DNA of 64,000 nucleotides from Paramacrobiotus metropolitanus (Eukaryota; Tardigrada; Eutardigrada; Parachela; Macrobiotidae): NCBI RefSeq assembly GCF_019649055.1, contig NW_026570235.1, positions 434,001-498,000 of the forward strand. Reading direction: 5' to 3'. Positions 25,372-37,859 of the stretch are shown here, one piece after another. A program made the position numbers and the translations under genes. Below the pieces are notes generated by a model that was not told the origin of the DNA, made no database searches, and was given only the letters and a program-made list of their open reading frames with translations. Numbering within the stretch: the stretch's first letter is position 1; each line of letters starts with the position of its first letter.

Positions 25372-26480
25372 CTGTACAGTAGTATTCCAATGCTTGCCTT
25401 CGGTACAACCGTACAGTAGTACAGCATTGAAGCTGCGTCATCATTCTGAGCACGTGCGTATTAATTTTTACTGCTTTAATGAGGACTGTCAAATATCAGC
25501 AGCTCGTTTGTATCTGCGGCACGACTGCTGCGCACGTATCGGTTACTCATTTTTCCGCTATGACTAAGAGAAAAAAATTGAAACATGTTCCCACCACTGA
25601 TAACGGATACACTCGTAGAAATAAACACCAAATCTGACAGCACCGTGAATTCCGCAATAAATCTGCCTTCAGTGCCATTCACTACCATGGATAACGCAAC
25701 ACAGCAAGTGCAAGCTTATTAAGAAAAATAATTTCACATAGCTTAATGACAAGTAATTATTTTTTTCTTCATGTGTAATAAATTTGCTAATTAGGTGCTA
25801 AAAAAATCAGGTGCGAAATTACTAATTAGGGGCAGATTCGCTAATTAATTAGCTGCTAAATGTATGCTAATTAGGCGTGAATGACTCTAGTTAGTTCATC
25901 AAATTTTCGCTCAATTACTAATTATTAGGTGAATTAATTAAACCTTATTATCTTAAAACTTAATGACGAACTACAGTAAGCACAGCGTAATTACATACAG
26001 TTCAGCCTGGCTCACTACGAACGTTTATTAGCAGCGCAGGATAATTTTAAAGAGTTGACAAGCGGTCATGAATGTGAGCGCGAATTATAAAACCGAGCTC
26101 AACAGCTCGGTTTTCTAATTCAGCAACTGATTCTCCATCTGACCAATGCGCGCGGCGTTATTAGTGAATCTGTCTGACTCACAAATCAGTGCGTGAGTTG
26201 TTGCGCACTCGAGAGTTTTGGCCTAGATACGATTCGCATCAGAGTCCCAATACGTAGTATATTTGACAGCAACTAATAAACCAGATGTTAAAGTAATGTA
26301 TGTATCCATGAGCTGCATTTAAACGCTGTAATTTTAATACGTATTAGCAAAATCTTCGCGTTAGACCAGCGTAAATGGCGCTGCTGAGTTTTTTTCTGTG
26401 ATCTTATGAAGATTTAGTCCGTAATGTCTGACTAATCTGGATCCATTTGGTACGGGTACGATAAAAGTGTCGCACGCGAA
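25372..26480. promoter_or_regulatory. Upstream region of the calpain gene with TAATTA cluster
   Basis: Between the hAT remnant and the calpain ATG, 25786-25940 contains at least five ctaattagg/taattaatta motifs. An 11-bp perfect hairpin (aaaaccgagct/agctcggtttt, 4-nt loop) lies at 26089-26114. The motifs match the core bound by many homeodomain proteins, but their similar flanks (g/actaattagg) also allow a decayed simple repeat. No coding region is visible. Confidence 0.4.
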
Positions 26481-29400
26481 ATGTCTGCCGAAGCAACGCG
26501 TCCTTCTGTACCGAACTCCATATGGCCGTCTAGCCTGGATTCACTCAAAAATTTGGCGTCCGAAGTTAGCTCCAAAGTGACATCAGCAAAAAACGCCATT
26601 GAGAAACGCCTTCATGACGTCGTGGAAATGTTTCCCGTTATTGATTTAACCCAGGATGCGGCTCCAGTTACTTTATCCGAGCCGCCACGGTTTTATATTC
26701 CACAGGAAAGCAGTCAGACGCCGTCATTCTGGACATGCCCGGACTGTACCTACGCGTCCAATTCCGCCTCACGGGAACGGTGTAAAGTGTGTCAAAAGTC
26801 GCGAGCGGTTGGCACTGGGACAGTTTTTCGTCGTCCTTCACAGCACTCCGAGGACAATGAGAAGATCGGTTTGAATCCGAACACGTCCAATATGCATCAG
26901 TCAAAAAGCACAGGATCGTTGTATCCTTCACTTTCCAGCGTTGCTACTCAGAGTCCGTCTGTCAGTGATCCCTCAAAGTGGGCTTGTGTCCATTGTACAC
27001 TCCTGAACAGTAATACGACGAGTACGTGTGTGGCGTGCGGTAACAGCAAGACGACTCCCAAAGCATCGCTGCAACGTTTATTATCCGCGGAACAAGGATG
27101 GGCTTGTCCGCGATGCACATTTCTTAATTCAGCGTCCGGAAATGTGTGCTTGATGTGTTCCGCATCCAAAGATCCCGCAGGTGGTCTGCAAGCTGTCGAT
27201 AAGTTTGAAGGCGAAGATGTGGAAATTTTGCGGCAAATACACGAGCAGGAAGCGGTGCAGCAATGGGAAAACATAATTTCTTTCTGTCGTCGGGTAAGTG
27301 ACTAATCGTTTGGTTCACCGAACCGGGTTTGTTTGAGGAAACCACAGCAGTACCCGCAAATTACACGTTTTTGAATATATACAGTAGTGACATTACACTA
27401 CTATTTGCTAAGGATTATAGATTCCTCGGATTTATAATTAGTTCCTAATCCTTATAACTACATTTGCTTATTTTTAATTAAGGACAAAAATCCATTTGTC
27501 GATGACCGTTTCCCGCCCGTCAATGCGTCACTGTCTATCTGCAAGCCGCCATCAGAGTTTGCCAAAGTTCAAACCTGGCTGCGACCATCTCAGCTGAGGC
27601 AGTCACCCGTGAATGGAGTTGTGCCACTGAATCGACGGGATGCTTGGACAGTGTGCCGAACCCCGTTGGCTTCCGATATTCGGCAAGGTACAACAAGTTA
27701 CTAAAGTTACTTCAAAAGGGACACCTGATCTTGAGTTAGTTACTGATGCCGCTTTCGTATATAGGGATTTTGGGAGACTGTTGGTTTTTGTGCTCCTTAT
27801 CGGTAGTGGCAGAGCGACCGGCTTTGATTTACAATGTTCTTTTGACTAAAGAATATAACAAGGAAGGAGCGTACTTGATTCGGTTGTGTATCGATGGATT
27901 ATGGAAGGTACATAATCAATAATACGTACTGTTCATTGTTATGAAATGTTCATGTCTGTCATGTAATTTGATTTAGGTGATTCTCGTGGATGACTTATTT
28001 CCAGTGGATGGGTACGGAAATTTGGCCTTTTCGCAGGTATACTGACACTGTTAAGTAATTTGAAAATCGACGACACGTATTGTATTTCTTTGCTGTTAAA
28101 TTAGGCCGGGCGGAAGCAGCTGTGGGTGCCATTGATCGAAAAGGCTCTGGCGAAAGCACACGGCAGTTATTATTCTATTGAAGGAGGCTTCGTAAATGAA
28201 GGTTTGATGTTTTTGACTGGTGCACCATGCGAACGCATCAATCTTGATGGTAAACGAACACGTTCCTGAAGATTTTAAGCCGTTCTGCATTTTAACTTTT
28301 GCTTTGCAGCTACTTCGCCAGAAGAGTATGATTCGATTTGGGCTCGATTGCTCAGTTCCCATAGCTCACGGTAGTGAATTTTGAGTCAATTTTCATACTG
28401 TAAAGCGAATGAAAAACATTTCACTAAATTCGCTTGATAGGTTTTTAATGGGCGCAAGTTGTGGAAAACTGAATCAGTCGCTGAATGAACAGGAATGCCT
28501 AAGCCTTGGTCTTCGTCCGCGGCACAGTTATAGCCTTCTCGATGTCATGGATGCTGATGGAAATAGGTAAATTGTCTCTGCTGAATCTTTTTCGATCGAT
28601 CGAGCGTATGGTTGCAGCGTTTGTTTTGAAATTTTGGTAGGCTCGTGCGATTACGAGACCCGTGGGGACGGCAAGCGTGGAGAGGAGACTGGAGTGACCG
28701 ATCCAAAGTATGGACACCGGCATTGAGACAACAGTTGTTACCTCATGGTGATGCCGAGGGACTCTTTTGGATTTCTCTGAGCGATTTTGTGAAGTGGGTG
28801 AACGTTGTTATTATTCAATGGCTTGAGAAATAGTCATAGACTCATAGATGTATGTTATTATGGAATAAGAAAGTCAAAATATCAATGATGAAATGGATAA
28901 TTTTTGTTTGCCATACGAGTGTAGTAACACTGATTAATATCGACACTGTATTTAAACTTGATGTCGAGTAATTGAAGTCTTACTGCTCACAAAGCTGGCG
29001 ACTCTGGCTGTGATCGTCCAAATGACATTTAACATCTTTTCTATCGGAAGGTATTTCGAAAGTGTGGATATTTCAAAATATCGGGAACACTGGAAGGAAA
29101 TCCGGGTTCAAGGAAAATTTCCTAACTGCGCTCTGCATACCAATTGGTCGGTGTGGATGTTGAGCGTGACCGAAACAACTGAAGTGGATTTCACGTTGTA
29201 TCAACAAGGCTACCGGTAGGCTCAAATTACTGATGTGAGATCACAATGATTCTGCAAAAAGATGCTGATTTAAGGTGAGGCTTTTGAATAGGGGCGCTTC
29301 AACCGAAATGAATCATCACCATTTGGATTTGGCTTTGCTGGTATTTTCGATCAGTCGAGATGGAAAGGTGATGAAACTGGTGGCTGCTTCTAAACGCACA

Positions 29401-30457
29401 GCTTTCTCCTTTGTTGGTGAATCGACGCTGCTTGATCCGGGGCAATACGTTGTAAGGGCGCATTGTCTGAGTGTGCTATTTTAACCAGTGAGTCATACTA
29501 TTTACGTTTGTAGTGTTGGACTATGGCATTTAATCATTTCAACGGTAAGTACGCTTGTTATCGAAATGGCTTATAGTCTGCCGGCACGTGTGATTTAGTT
29601 CTTTCAATTTGTTTTCGTGTTTGTAGACATGATTCTGCCGGAAGAAACCTTTCCGAAGAACGTGCTGGCAGTTCACAGTGCGAAATCTATCGTGGTGGAA
29701 CGACTACCGGCACCCAGATTTGCTTTGGCGGATGCTGTTATTGCTTGGGCTCTGAATAGCGGATCCCCTTCATATGTAAGAGACCGCTTGTCTACGTCAT
29801 GAGAATCTTTGTTTACCAATGAAGTACAGTAATTCCAGGACTTTATGTTGGTTGTTTTCCAGGATAGAGATGGAGTAGTTGCATATTCCGTTATGACTGG
29901 TGGACTGATTTTAGTCTACGAAAATCGATATCGGAATCACAAGTGAGTTCCGAACTTCCGATGGTATAGTATTCTTATTTAATACGTTGGCGTAATAAGG
30001 TGTAAACAGTCAACCGTCAGACCATACGGTTTCGAAAAGAAACAAACACTTTAAAACATTCGAGTATTTGCTAGAAAATTCTCAAACTAGCATATATTAA
30101 TAATTTAACTCTATCGCACTGGGACTAGCTGAGTGGTATACTTAAACAAAAGGAAAGGAGGAATTTTTATGAAATTTTTGCAGTGTGCAACTGATGTGCG
30201 ACTGTTCTAAGAGTCGTGATGTGGTCAGTACTCGTGGCGTCCTCGTGACCGTGGATCTCATTCCTCCGCTCTCAAGATGTGTGATATGTGTCCTATCTCC
30301 TTCTCACGGCAGCTCGTTTTATATTCATTATTTCACCAAACAGCGTGTAGCTAACGCTTGGGATGGTTTGGGTGATTGGGGTCCTCCTGGTGTGAGACAT
30401 TTGCCGGAAGTTGATACCGACTTGCTCCGTGATCTACATTCCCCTCGTCCACTTTGA
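26481..30457 (+). CDS. CAPN15: Calpain-15 / small optic lobes (SOL) protease, 14 exons
   Basis: Exons: 26481-27293, 27483-27687, 27765-27907, 27977-28036, 28105-28249, 28310-28370, 28441-28566, 28641-28793, 29051-29215, 29292-29451, 29514-29544, 29627-29775, 29863-29942 and 30184-30457. They are in phase and give 854 residues. Three RanBP2-type zinc fingers lie at about 84-105, 167-187 and 207-227 (WTCPDCTY, WACVHCTL, WACPRCTF). A likely SUMO-interacting stretch FPVIDLTQD is near residue 51. The calpain core follows, with nucleophile Cys345 in ILGDCWFL and His504 in RPRHSYSLLD. The SOL-specific C-terminal domain ends LHSPRPL, like the vertebrate LHGPRPL. The third catalytic position is Asp524 (RLRDPWG) where the family has Asn. 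Spacings of 159 and 20 residues match human CAPN15. SOL calpains are non-classical cysteine proteases needed for nervous-system development. Family assignment is very secure; catalytic competence is open. Confidence 0.95.
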
Positions 30458-30780
30458 AGTCGATTTTACCTGCTCCTTCTGTGCAGCCAAAAATTTGAAC
30501 AGGACTTATTGTTATTTTACAGACCAAATTTTGATTAGGCAGCAACGTTATAGCTGTACGGCCAAATATGTGAGATTCTTAATCTTAGTTTTTATTTTTT
30601 AATTTGCACTTTTGCCTACGGTAGGCTTTTGCCTTAGTTCCTTTTCGTTGTGATTCTTGTGTAACTCTGTAAATGAATATTTGTGGTTTAAAACGGTGTT
30701 TGAGGGGAGACGAATTTCCTTGTCAGCCGGTTTTAAAGGTGTATACTTTATACGTATACTGTATTTCGGTTTTAAAGTGA

Positions 30781-30786
30781 AATAAA
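30781..30786 (+). terminator. Candidate polyadenylation signal of the calpain gene
   Basis: A canonical aataaa hexamer lies 324 nt after the calpain stop codon, on the same strand. No other gene on this strand ends nearby. Confidence 0.5.
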
Positions 30787-31312
30787 CTGCGCACAGAACA
30801 GACTAAACGAAAGTAGCCTGCTGGTAACTCAAACAGATTAATAGTTGGACGGTTTAGGTAATATATCGGAGCCTAATGATCAGGCCACTACCGTCCTTAA
30901 TCTAATTAGCCTAAATCCAAACCCGTTACAATTAATTCAAGGAGCAAAAGCGTCAAAGCTTTTTTAGCAATGTCACTTCCTCACTACTCGTCATCGACCC
31001 GCTTCAGAATGTAAATTTTCATTGGGATTCCAGAGCTATCTCTCCGAGCAGGGTCACAGTGACTGCTCCGCTACTCAACTGCCGTGCCCTTGTCATAGAA
31101 CAACACTGAAGATCAAAAGGATGATATTCGTGTCATTTTCCACTCCAATTCAGCATTATTATCTTATGTTTCTCTACCAGCTCGATCACTGGATGTTCTT
31201 TAATCATCACTGTTGGAGAATCGATACAAAACACTTTTCCCGTATAACATTATCCAGTCTGCTTTTGGAAATGACGCTGAACAGGCCTGCTCTTCCGAAA
31301 ATTCAAAAAACC

Positions 31313-31814
31313 TTAAAAGGTCTTTGATAAGAGTCCATCGCGTTTCGCTAAGCGACTGATGGAATCGTCTGATTCACCCATCCTCCGTACTTCTCCACAA
31401 ATAGCATAGGCTTTCACTTTTCCGGTTGCTTTGCCTTCGCTGTCCAACTATAAACAAGAAAAGGATTGCAGTTTCATCATTACAAAGCAAAGCCATGAAT
31501 ATGCTATAAAAACCGAAATATCCAGCAAAGACAGCAGCAAAGCACAAAGCATGCAGTACACAGCTGCTCGTTCAAAGTTCCGTTTAGCTATAACAATTCA
31601 GCGGCTAGGTGATCTTATATCAACGCTTACCTCCGCTAAATTTATCTGAATTGAGGCATTATCCTGGGCGGAAATGAGCCGGTTCGTGGAGGAACTGCAA
31701 AACATAGGTTCTTCATACGCGTAGGTCGCTGACAACCACAATACACCATATGCTCCATACTTACCACTTCCTTGGGATATAAAGATCCACAAATTCTCCG
31801 GCGTCGTTCTGCAT
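31313..31814 (-). CDS. RPS21: 40S ribosomal protein S21 (eS21), 3 exons
   Basis: Exons 31814-31765, 31694-31631 and 31447-31313 join in phase to give 82 residues, against 83 in human. The protein starts [18 protein letters not shown], then shows [14 protein letters not shown] and [19 protein letters not shown], and ends LLSKTF. eS21 is a small-subunit protein of the cytoplasmic ribosome. The exons are small and none gives a striking single frame, so the gene is easily overlooked. It lies between the calpain and V-ATPase genes and is transcribed away from the V-ATPase gene, with about 990 bp between the two start codons that may serve as a divergent promoter. Confidence 0.97.
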
Positions 31815-32800
31815 TTTGGATGAATTAATGGACGAATAAATCAAGAAATCTATTTATCCCCAAAAGTGTAAGTACCAACAGTTCTTCCCGAATCTTTCAA
31901 TGCAGGCAGCGGAATAATATGTGTCCGTCACCGTATTAACATCAGGGCACCAGAGTAGAACACGACTAGCTCAAGAGAGCCAGACCCCCAAAAATTAACC
32001 GCGTAATGCTAGAAGCTGATGTTGAGTAATCAGATAATGTTTTTATTTTGTAGCTGTCTGAAAACTGTACAACGGTTACATAAATATTTTCTAGCTGCGT
32101 TGAAAAAAAGGGTAATTTGCAACCCGACTGAGTGGCAATAGATTTCTCTCATATTTTAGTATTATTATTGGTAGGAGTCTTACGATTGATTCGGACATTC
32201 ATCACAATTCAGAGCGTTTTTGGAGCGTCTGCATATGCCTCTACTACAGGCTACGCGACAACAAATTGATTCTGTTTCTGGGGAAGCATAGCAAAACTGG
32301 TTTTGTACGGTACAGTATATGAATCCTAACGTGAGCAATAATAGAGCCGCTCAGACGTTCACATCGCTGTCTGCTGGGTTGGGTATTGATTTTTTATCGG
32401 AGGTTTTTTATGGATTGAATGAGGAACATCAACTGCGCAAGTCATATGGTACAATAGTAGAAACCGCCTTATAATCTTCTCTACCAAAGGAGATATCTGC
32501 GTTTGGGATTTTGGGGAACATGTAAGTGAAAGACATGCTTTTAGTAATTTGTTCGGGTCGGACGCAATGCTTAATTTATAGTTCTGGAGTCTTGACGTAA
32601 GGTTTTAAAAAATTGCCGTGGATTGTTAACAGTATAGTGCATAATGTTGGCGTGAAAAATTTGGTAGTAGTGATCAGGTGACTCCGTTTGCGTATGTGGA
32701 GAATCTGATTTCATGCGCGTCTTCATCTCCTAGTTGAACCTTTCCGACCTTCAGCAGAAGGTTCACGACTTTTTATCCTCCGTACAAGGACCACGCAAAA
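31815..32800. promoter_or_regulatory. Divergent promoter region RPS21 / V-ATPase a
   Basis: About 990 bp separate the two start codons. A splice-acceptor-like sequence (tctcctag at 32726-32733) lies 67 nt before the V-ATPase ATG, so the V-ATPase transcript may have a 5' UTR intron. I see no repeat or coding frame here. Confidence 0.45.
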
Positions 32801-35800
32801 ATGGGAAGCTTATTTCGAAGTCAGGAAATGACTTTGTGTCAGCTCTTCCTGCAGTCGGAAGCAGCATATGCGTGCGTGTCGGAGTTGGGCGAGCTGGGCT
32901 TGGTCCAGTTCCGCGATGTAAGGCACTGCCGTTTTACGTCAGAGTTCGACGATTTGAAACTGAACCTTTCTTTTTCAGTTGAATCCCGACGTGAATGCAT
33001 TCCAGCGGAAGTTCGTTAACGAAATTCGTCGCTGCGACGAAATGGAACGTATTTTGCGTAAGTCACATGACAGCCATTGCACTAAGGCGTACGTACCAGG
33101 CGGAAATGAAATGTTGTTGTGTGCCGTAGGATTTTTGGATAAGGAAGTCCGCAAAGACGGCATTCCGATTCTGGAGACTGGAGAGAATCCAGAAGCGCCA
33201 CAGCCGAGGGAAATGATTGATTTAGAAGTACGAACAGAATTCGTTTTTGATAAGATTTTTGAAAAAAAAATTATTTGTTGAATTTAGGCGACGTTTGAAA
33301 AGCTCGAAAACGAAATGAAGGAAATCAATGCCAATTCGGAAGCGCTGAAACGTAATTATTTGGAGCTTACGGAACTGAAACATATTCTTCGCAAGACCCA
33401 GAATTTCTTTGATGAGGTTAGTTGTATTTGCTGTAACCGTGGGACGTTTTTTTAGCTTGCGTATTTTGTGAAGTATGTGAGTTGGTCAGAAACTTGTGAC
33501 AAGTGCGCGCTTGTGGGTTTGGTGGTTTTCTTTTTTTGTTTGCTCAAATGGGTGGAATCTGGGCTTTTTTAACACAATTTATAATAACCCAGCTACTTTG
33601 CTAAACACAGATGCAGCAAGATACTAACCCTATGCGACCAGACGAGCATGCTGGTCTGCTGCAGCCTGCTGAGGGACCGACGGAAGTCAGCAGCCATGCT
33701 GCTTTAAAATTAGGGTGAGGGGTTTCACCACTGACCTTGCTTATTTACTGATAACTACAACACTCTTCCTAACGCTGCTTTCTTCTGTCAGTACGTACAT
33801 AACTCCATCCGCATGTTGCAGAGGTTCACTAACAACCGGGCTCTATTTCTTTACTCATAACAATTAACCGGGGTGGTCGCTAACAGCCTTGATAGGAGGG
33901 ACGCAGGACTTAAGTTGTTTGTGTCATTTTATTTTCGAGAAGACGCTACATAAATACTTTTGTAAAAATTTAGCGCGAAAGTGAACATTTCTCATCATCT
34001 TCGGAAGCGTCTGGATTGACATCAGATAAAGGTCTTTTTATTCCATCTGACGGACAGGGTCCGTCATCAATGGCCAGTAATCTTGGGTGCGTATGGTGGT
34101 ATGCAGGAAAAAGCTTGATAAGAGAAAACCTAAAGCCTGGAACAAATGGTAAATAGGTATATAGAATGCCCGTGTGACTGAAGTACAGCTCCTGTTTTGA
34201 AAGGTTTGTGGTAAGGTATAAGAAAGCAGCGTTACTGATTTAAGGCTTTGTTGGTGGGACTGTTTTTGTTCAGTTTTTAACATTTGAGTTTCCTGTAGTT
34301 TTGTGGCTGGAGTTATTTTGCGTGAACGGATACCAGCGTTCGAACGGATGTTGTGGCGAGTCTGTCGGGGTAACGTTTTCCTTCGACATACCGAAATCGA
34401 AGCACCACTAGAAGATCCTCACACTGGCAATGAAGTGTTCAAGTCTGTGTTTATCATTTTCTTCCAAGGCGACCAACTGAAGAATCGCGTTAAGAAAATT
34501 TGCGAAGCGTAAGGCAGAGGCGAAAATTCGATAAATTGCCAACAACTGCATGCACCCTGGTGGTTTTTTTAGTTTCCGCGCAACATTGTACCCATGTCCA
34601 GAAACTCCCGCAGAGCGTCGCGAAATGGCATTTGGTGTTATGACTCGAATTGAGGACTTGACAACGGTAAAATAATTTTGTGTTGGCCTTTTTAATAGTT
34701 TCGTTAATGTTTACGGGATTCTTGCAGGTGTTGGGTCAAACTCAAGATCATCGTCATCGAGTGCTCGTGGCAGCCGCTAAGAACATCAATATGTGGTTCA
34801 TTAAAGTCCATAAGATCAAAGCGATCTACCATACTTTGAATTTTTTCAATTTGGATGTGACCCAGAAATGTCTGATCGGGGAATGTTGGTGTCCGGTGGC
34901 CGATTTGGATCGTATCCGATTGGCATTGCGTCGTGGCACGGTACTTCACTTAATTTCACCTTTTGCCATTTTTGCTACGATAGTACTTATAATTTATGTT
35001 ATGATTTGTAGGAATTGAGTGGTGCAACAGTTCCGTCAATTCTTAATCGAATGGATACTTCTGAAGTTCCACCAACTTATCACAAGACGGATAAATTCAC
35101 ATCTGGATATCAGAATATCGTGGATGCGTACGGTATTGCTAACTATCGGGAGGTTAATCCGGCCCCTTTCACGGTCATCACCTTCCCATTTTTGTTTGCG
35201 GTCATGTTCGGTGACACGGGTCATGGTGCTGTAATGGCGGCACTTGCATTCTTTTTGGTGTGGAAAGAAAATTGGATCATGACTCGGAGAATTGAAGGCG
35301 AGGTAATTAAAAAGGATAATAATTATCAATAATACTAACTACATTAGGGATCCCTGCTAACTGAATAATTTATGTAAATCACATTTTCAAAATTTTTCGA
35401 AGAGGTGTCAATAGCGAAGTGGAGATTCAGTTACTCAGATTCAGAAAATTCAGTGGTCACGTGATTGCAGATTTTTGGAACCATTTTTGGAGGACGGTAT
35501 ATTATCTTTATGATGGGATTATTCAGTATTTACACTGGTATAATCTATAATGACATATTCAGCAAATCCTTCAATATTTTTGGAAGTCGATGGACAGCCA
35601 ATAGGTCTATTTACCAGTAAGTTCTCATTATTATGCGAAAATTTACTGTTTTATGTTTAATACCTAACCATCGTACTTCGATGCTAGCTACGGAAAGACC
35701 ATGTCCCAGCGGAGGCCGATTACTGGCAATTGGATCCGATTTTGGACTACAAGAACGCTAGCGGTCCATATCCGTTCGGCATCGACCCAATTTGGGCTTT

Positions 35801-37346
35801 GGCTTCCAATAAAATCTCCTTCATCAATTCGTTCAAAATGAAGATGTCGGTTATTTTGGGCGTTATGCAGGTATGACTTCGATAATTAATTTGTTCTCGG
35901 TATGTGAATCATGCCTTACTGCCTTCATGAGTGCATTTTCCTCGCTTCCAGATGATGTTCGGAATTGTTCTTAGCTGTTTCAACCATGTGTGAGTAGTAC
36001 ATCGAATTTTTTCTGTTGGGATTGACCACTAAAAGGCGACTTCTTTTACAGATTCTTCGGGAAAATGTTGAATGTGTTCTGTGAATTCATTCCCCAAGTC
36101 TTATTCTTGATGTGCTTATTTGGGTACCTGGTTGTCCTGATCTTTTACAAATGGGTCAATTTCACTGCCTATGAATCAGGATGTGCACCGAGCTTGCTGA
36201 TTGGGTTGATCAATATGTTTTTACTAAAATATCAGCCAAATCCTCCTCCTGATGGGTCTGGACGGCCATGCCTGAAGAACATAATTTATAGTTCGCAGGT
36301 TGGAAAGGTTTTTCTAGAGGCTCTTGAACGTTTTTTTTCTCAATTTATTTTCAATTGCAGCAAAGCTTCCAAACATTTCTGGTCTTACTTGCTCTGATTT
36401 GTGTGCCATGGATGTTATGCATCAAACCATTTATTATGTATCGGCGCTTTAAAAGAACGGTAAGTGATTTGATTGTGCACGACTAGTCAGTTCACCGAAA
36501 ATGCAAAATTTGTTTTACAGCAAGCCGCAATGCCCTTGAATAATGTGGCTGATGATAGCAACCACACTGACCACAAAGAACATCATGGTGGTGGCGGTGG
36601 ACATGACGATCATGGCGAGGGAAGCGGAACGGTAATTTATTATGCTCCCTTTTTTTCTTTGAGTTTTACTGCATTTAATAATTTTGCCTCGATGGAATAA
36701 TTATTAAGTACTGTAATCTTAAAAACTTTTCTTTTGCAGTTTGATACCGGCAATGTGATAATCTACCAGGCGATTCATACCATAGAATTCTGCTTGGGTA
36801 TCATCAGTAATACGGCTTCTTATCTGCGTTTGTGGGCGCTCAGCTTGGCTCATGCCCGTACGTTTTTGCCCGTTTAGCTTTGTGGATTGTTTTTTTTCAG
36901 CATAATTGAAATTTTGCAGAGCTCTCGGAAGTGTTGTGGACGATGGTGATGAAATTTTCGTTTAGCATGGATGGATGGGGCGGAATACCATTATTGTTTT
37001 TCCTCTTCGGGGCGTGGGCTGGATTGACTCTGGCTATTTTGGTTATGATGGAAGGGATGAGTGCGTTTTTGCATGCACTGCGTCTCCATTGGTATGTTTA
37101 CCTTCTTTGTGTCCGCTTTTTATGCAAAAAGTACGATACCCTTTGTTGAGTAACCGTGATTACTAATAATTTAGAGTTTAACAGCAAGAAACGCGTAAAA
37201 GCAACAGTTCTTCCTGATGGCTGAACTGTAATTAATTTTTCAGGGTGGAATTTCAGAACAAATTCTACGGTGGACAAGGCTATGCTTTCACGCCTTTCTC
37301 ATTCTCCAATATGCTGGATGTTAATAAGCCAGCTAACGAAGACTAG
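32801..37346 (+). CDS. ATP6V0A: V-type proton ATPase 116-kDa subunit a, 17 exons
   Basis: Exons: 32801-32917, 32979-33227, 33288-33416, 33611-33714, 34299-34508, 34573-34666, 34728-34940, 35012-35302, 35471-35616, 35688-35870, 35952-35989, 36052-36298, 36361-36459, 36521-36631, 36740-36857, 36920-37091 and 37244-37346. Together they give about 874 residues. The start [18 protein letters not shown] and [22 protein letters not shown] are family hallmarks. The membrane half shows [34 protein letters not shown] and [20 protein letters not shown]. That last block contains the essential buried Arg of the proton path. The C-terminus reads [20 protein letters not shown]. Subunit a anchors the V1 sector and forms the proton half-channels with the c-ring in lysosomal and other membranes. 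Exon 14 encodes a Gly/His-rich cytosolic loop. Exon 9 ends in phase 2 at a strong donor, while exon 10 must start in phase 0, so one base is unaccounted for. Confidence 0.96.
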
Positions 37347-37859
37347 TTTTACGTACTGAGTTGAAACTGCAGTATCTTTGCAGTACAAGGCTTGGTTTGT
37401 TTGTAATATTTCTTTTGCTTTGATAATCTCGCTAAATTATTTACGTGGTTAGTGCTGTAGATGTTTTAAATGTTACTAACGTAAGAAGTGTTGTCGTATT
37501 TAGATACTCCGTATTCATCTCGTTGCTCCGGATAGATATAATTGTGCATTCCTGCTTGTGAATAACGTTTTAGCAAACCTGAGCATTGACGCTTCACCAG
37601 AGACACGCCTACTTACTCTAAAAATTTAAAGGAAGAACACTAATTTTATTTTCGAGTCTGTTGATCCACTCAACTAAATATTTAAGTACAGATATATGAC
37701 ATGAAAAGCTTCGACATGAGTTTCTCAACAGAACGATTATTATTTAAAAAGCCCAATGTAATGCCATTAAAAACGGGACTACAAACTGCTGTCCCCAATT
37801 CGCAAACTTGGAAAGCTATGAGTAGACCTGGGATGTATATACACAAAAATAACAAAACA

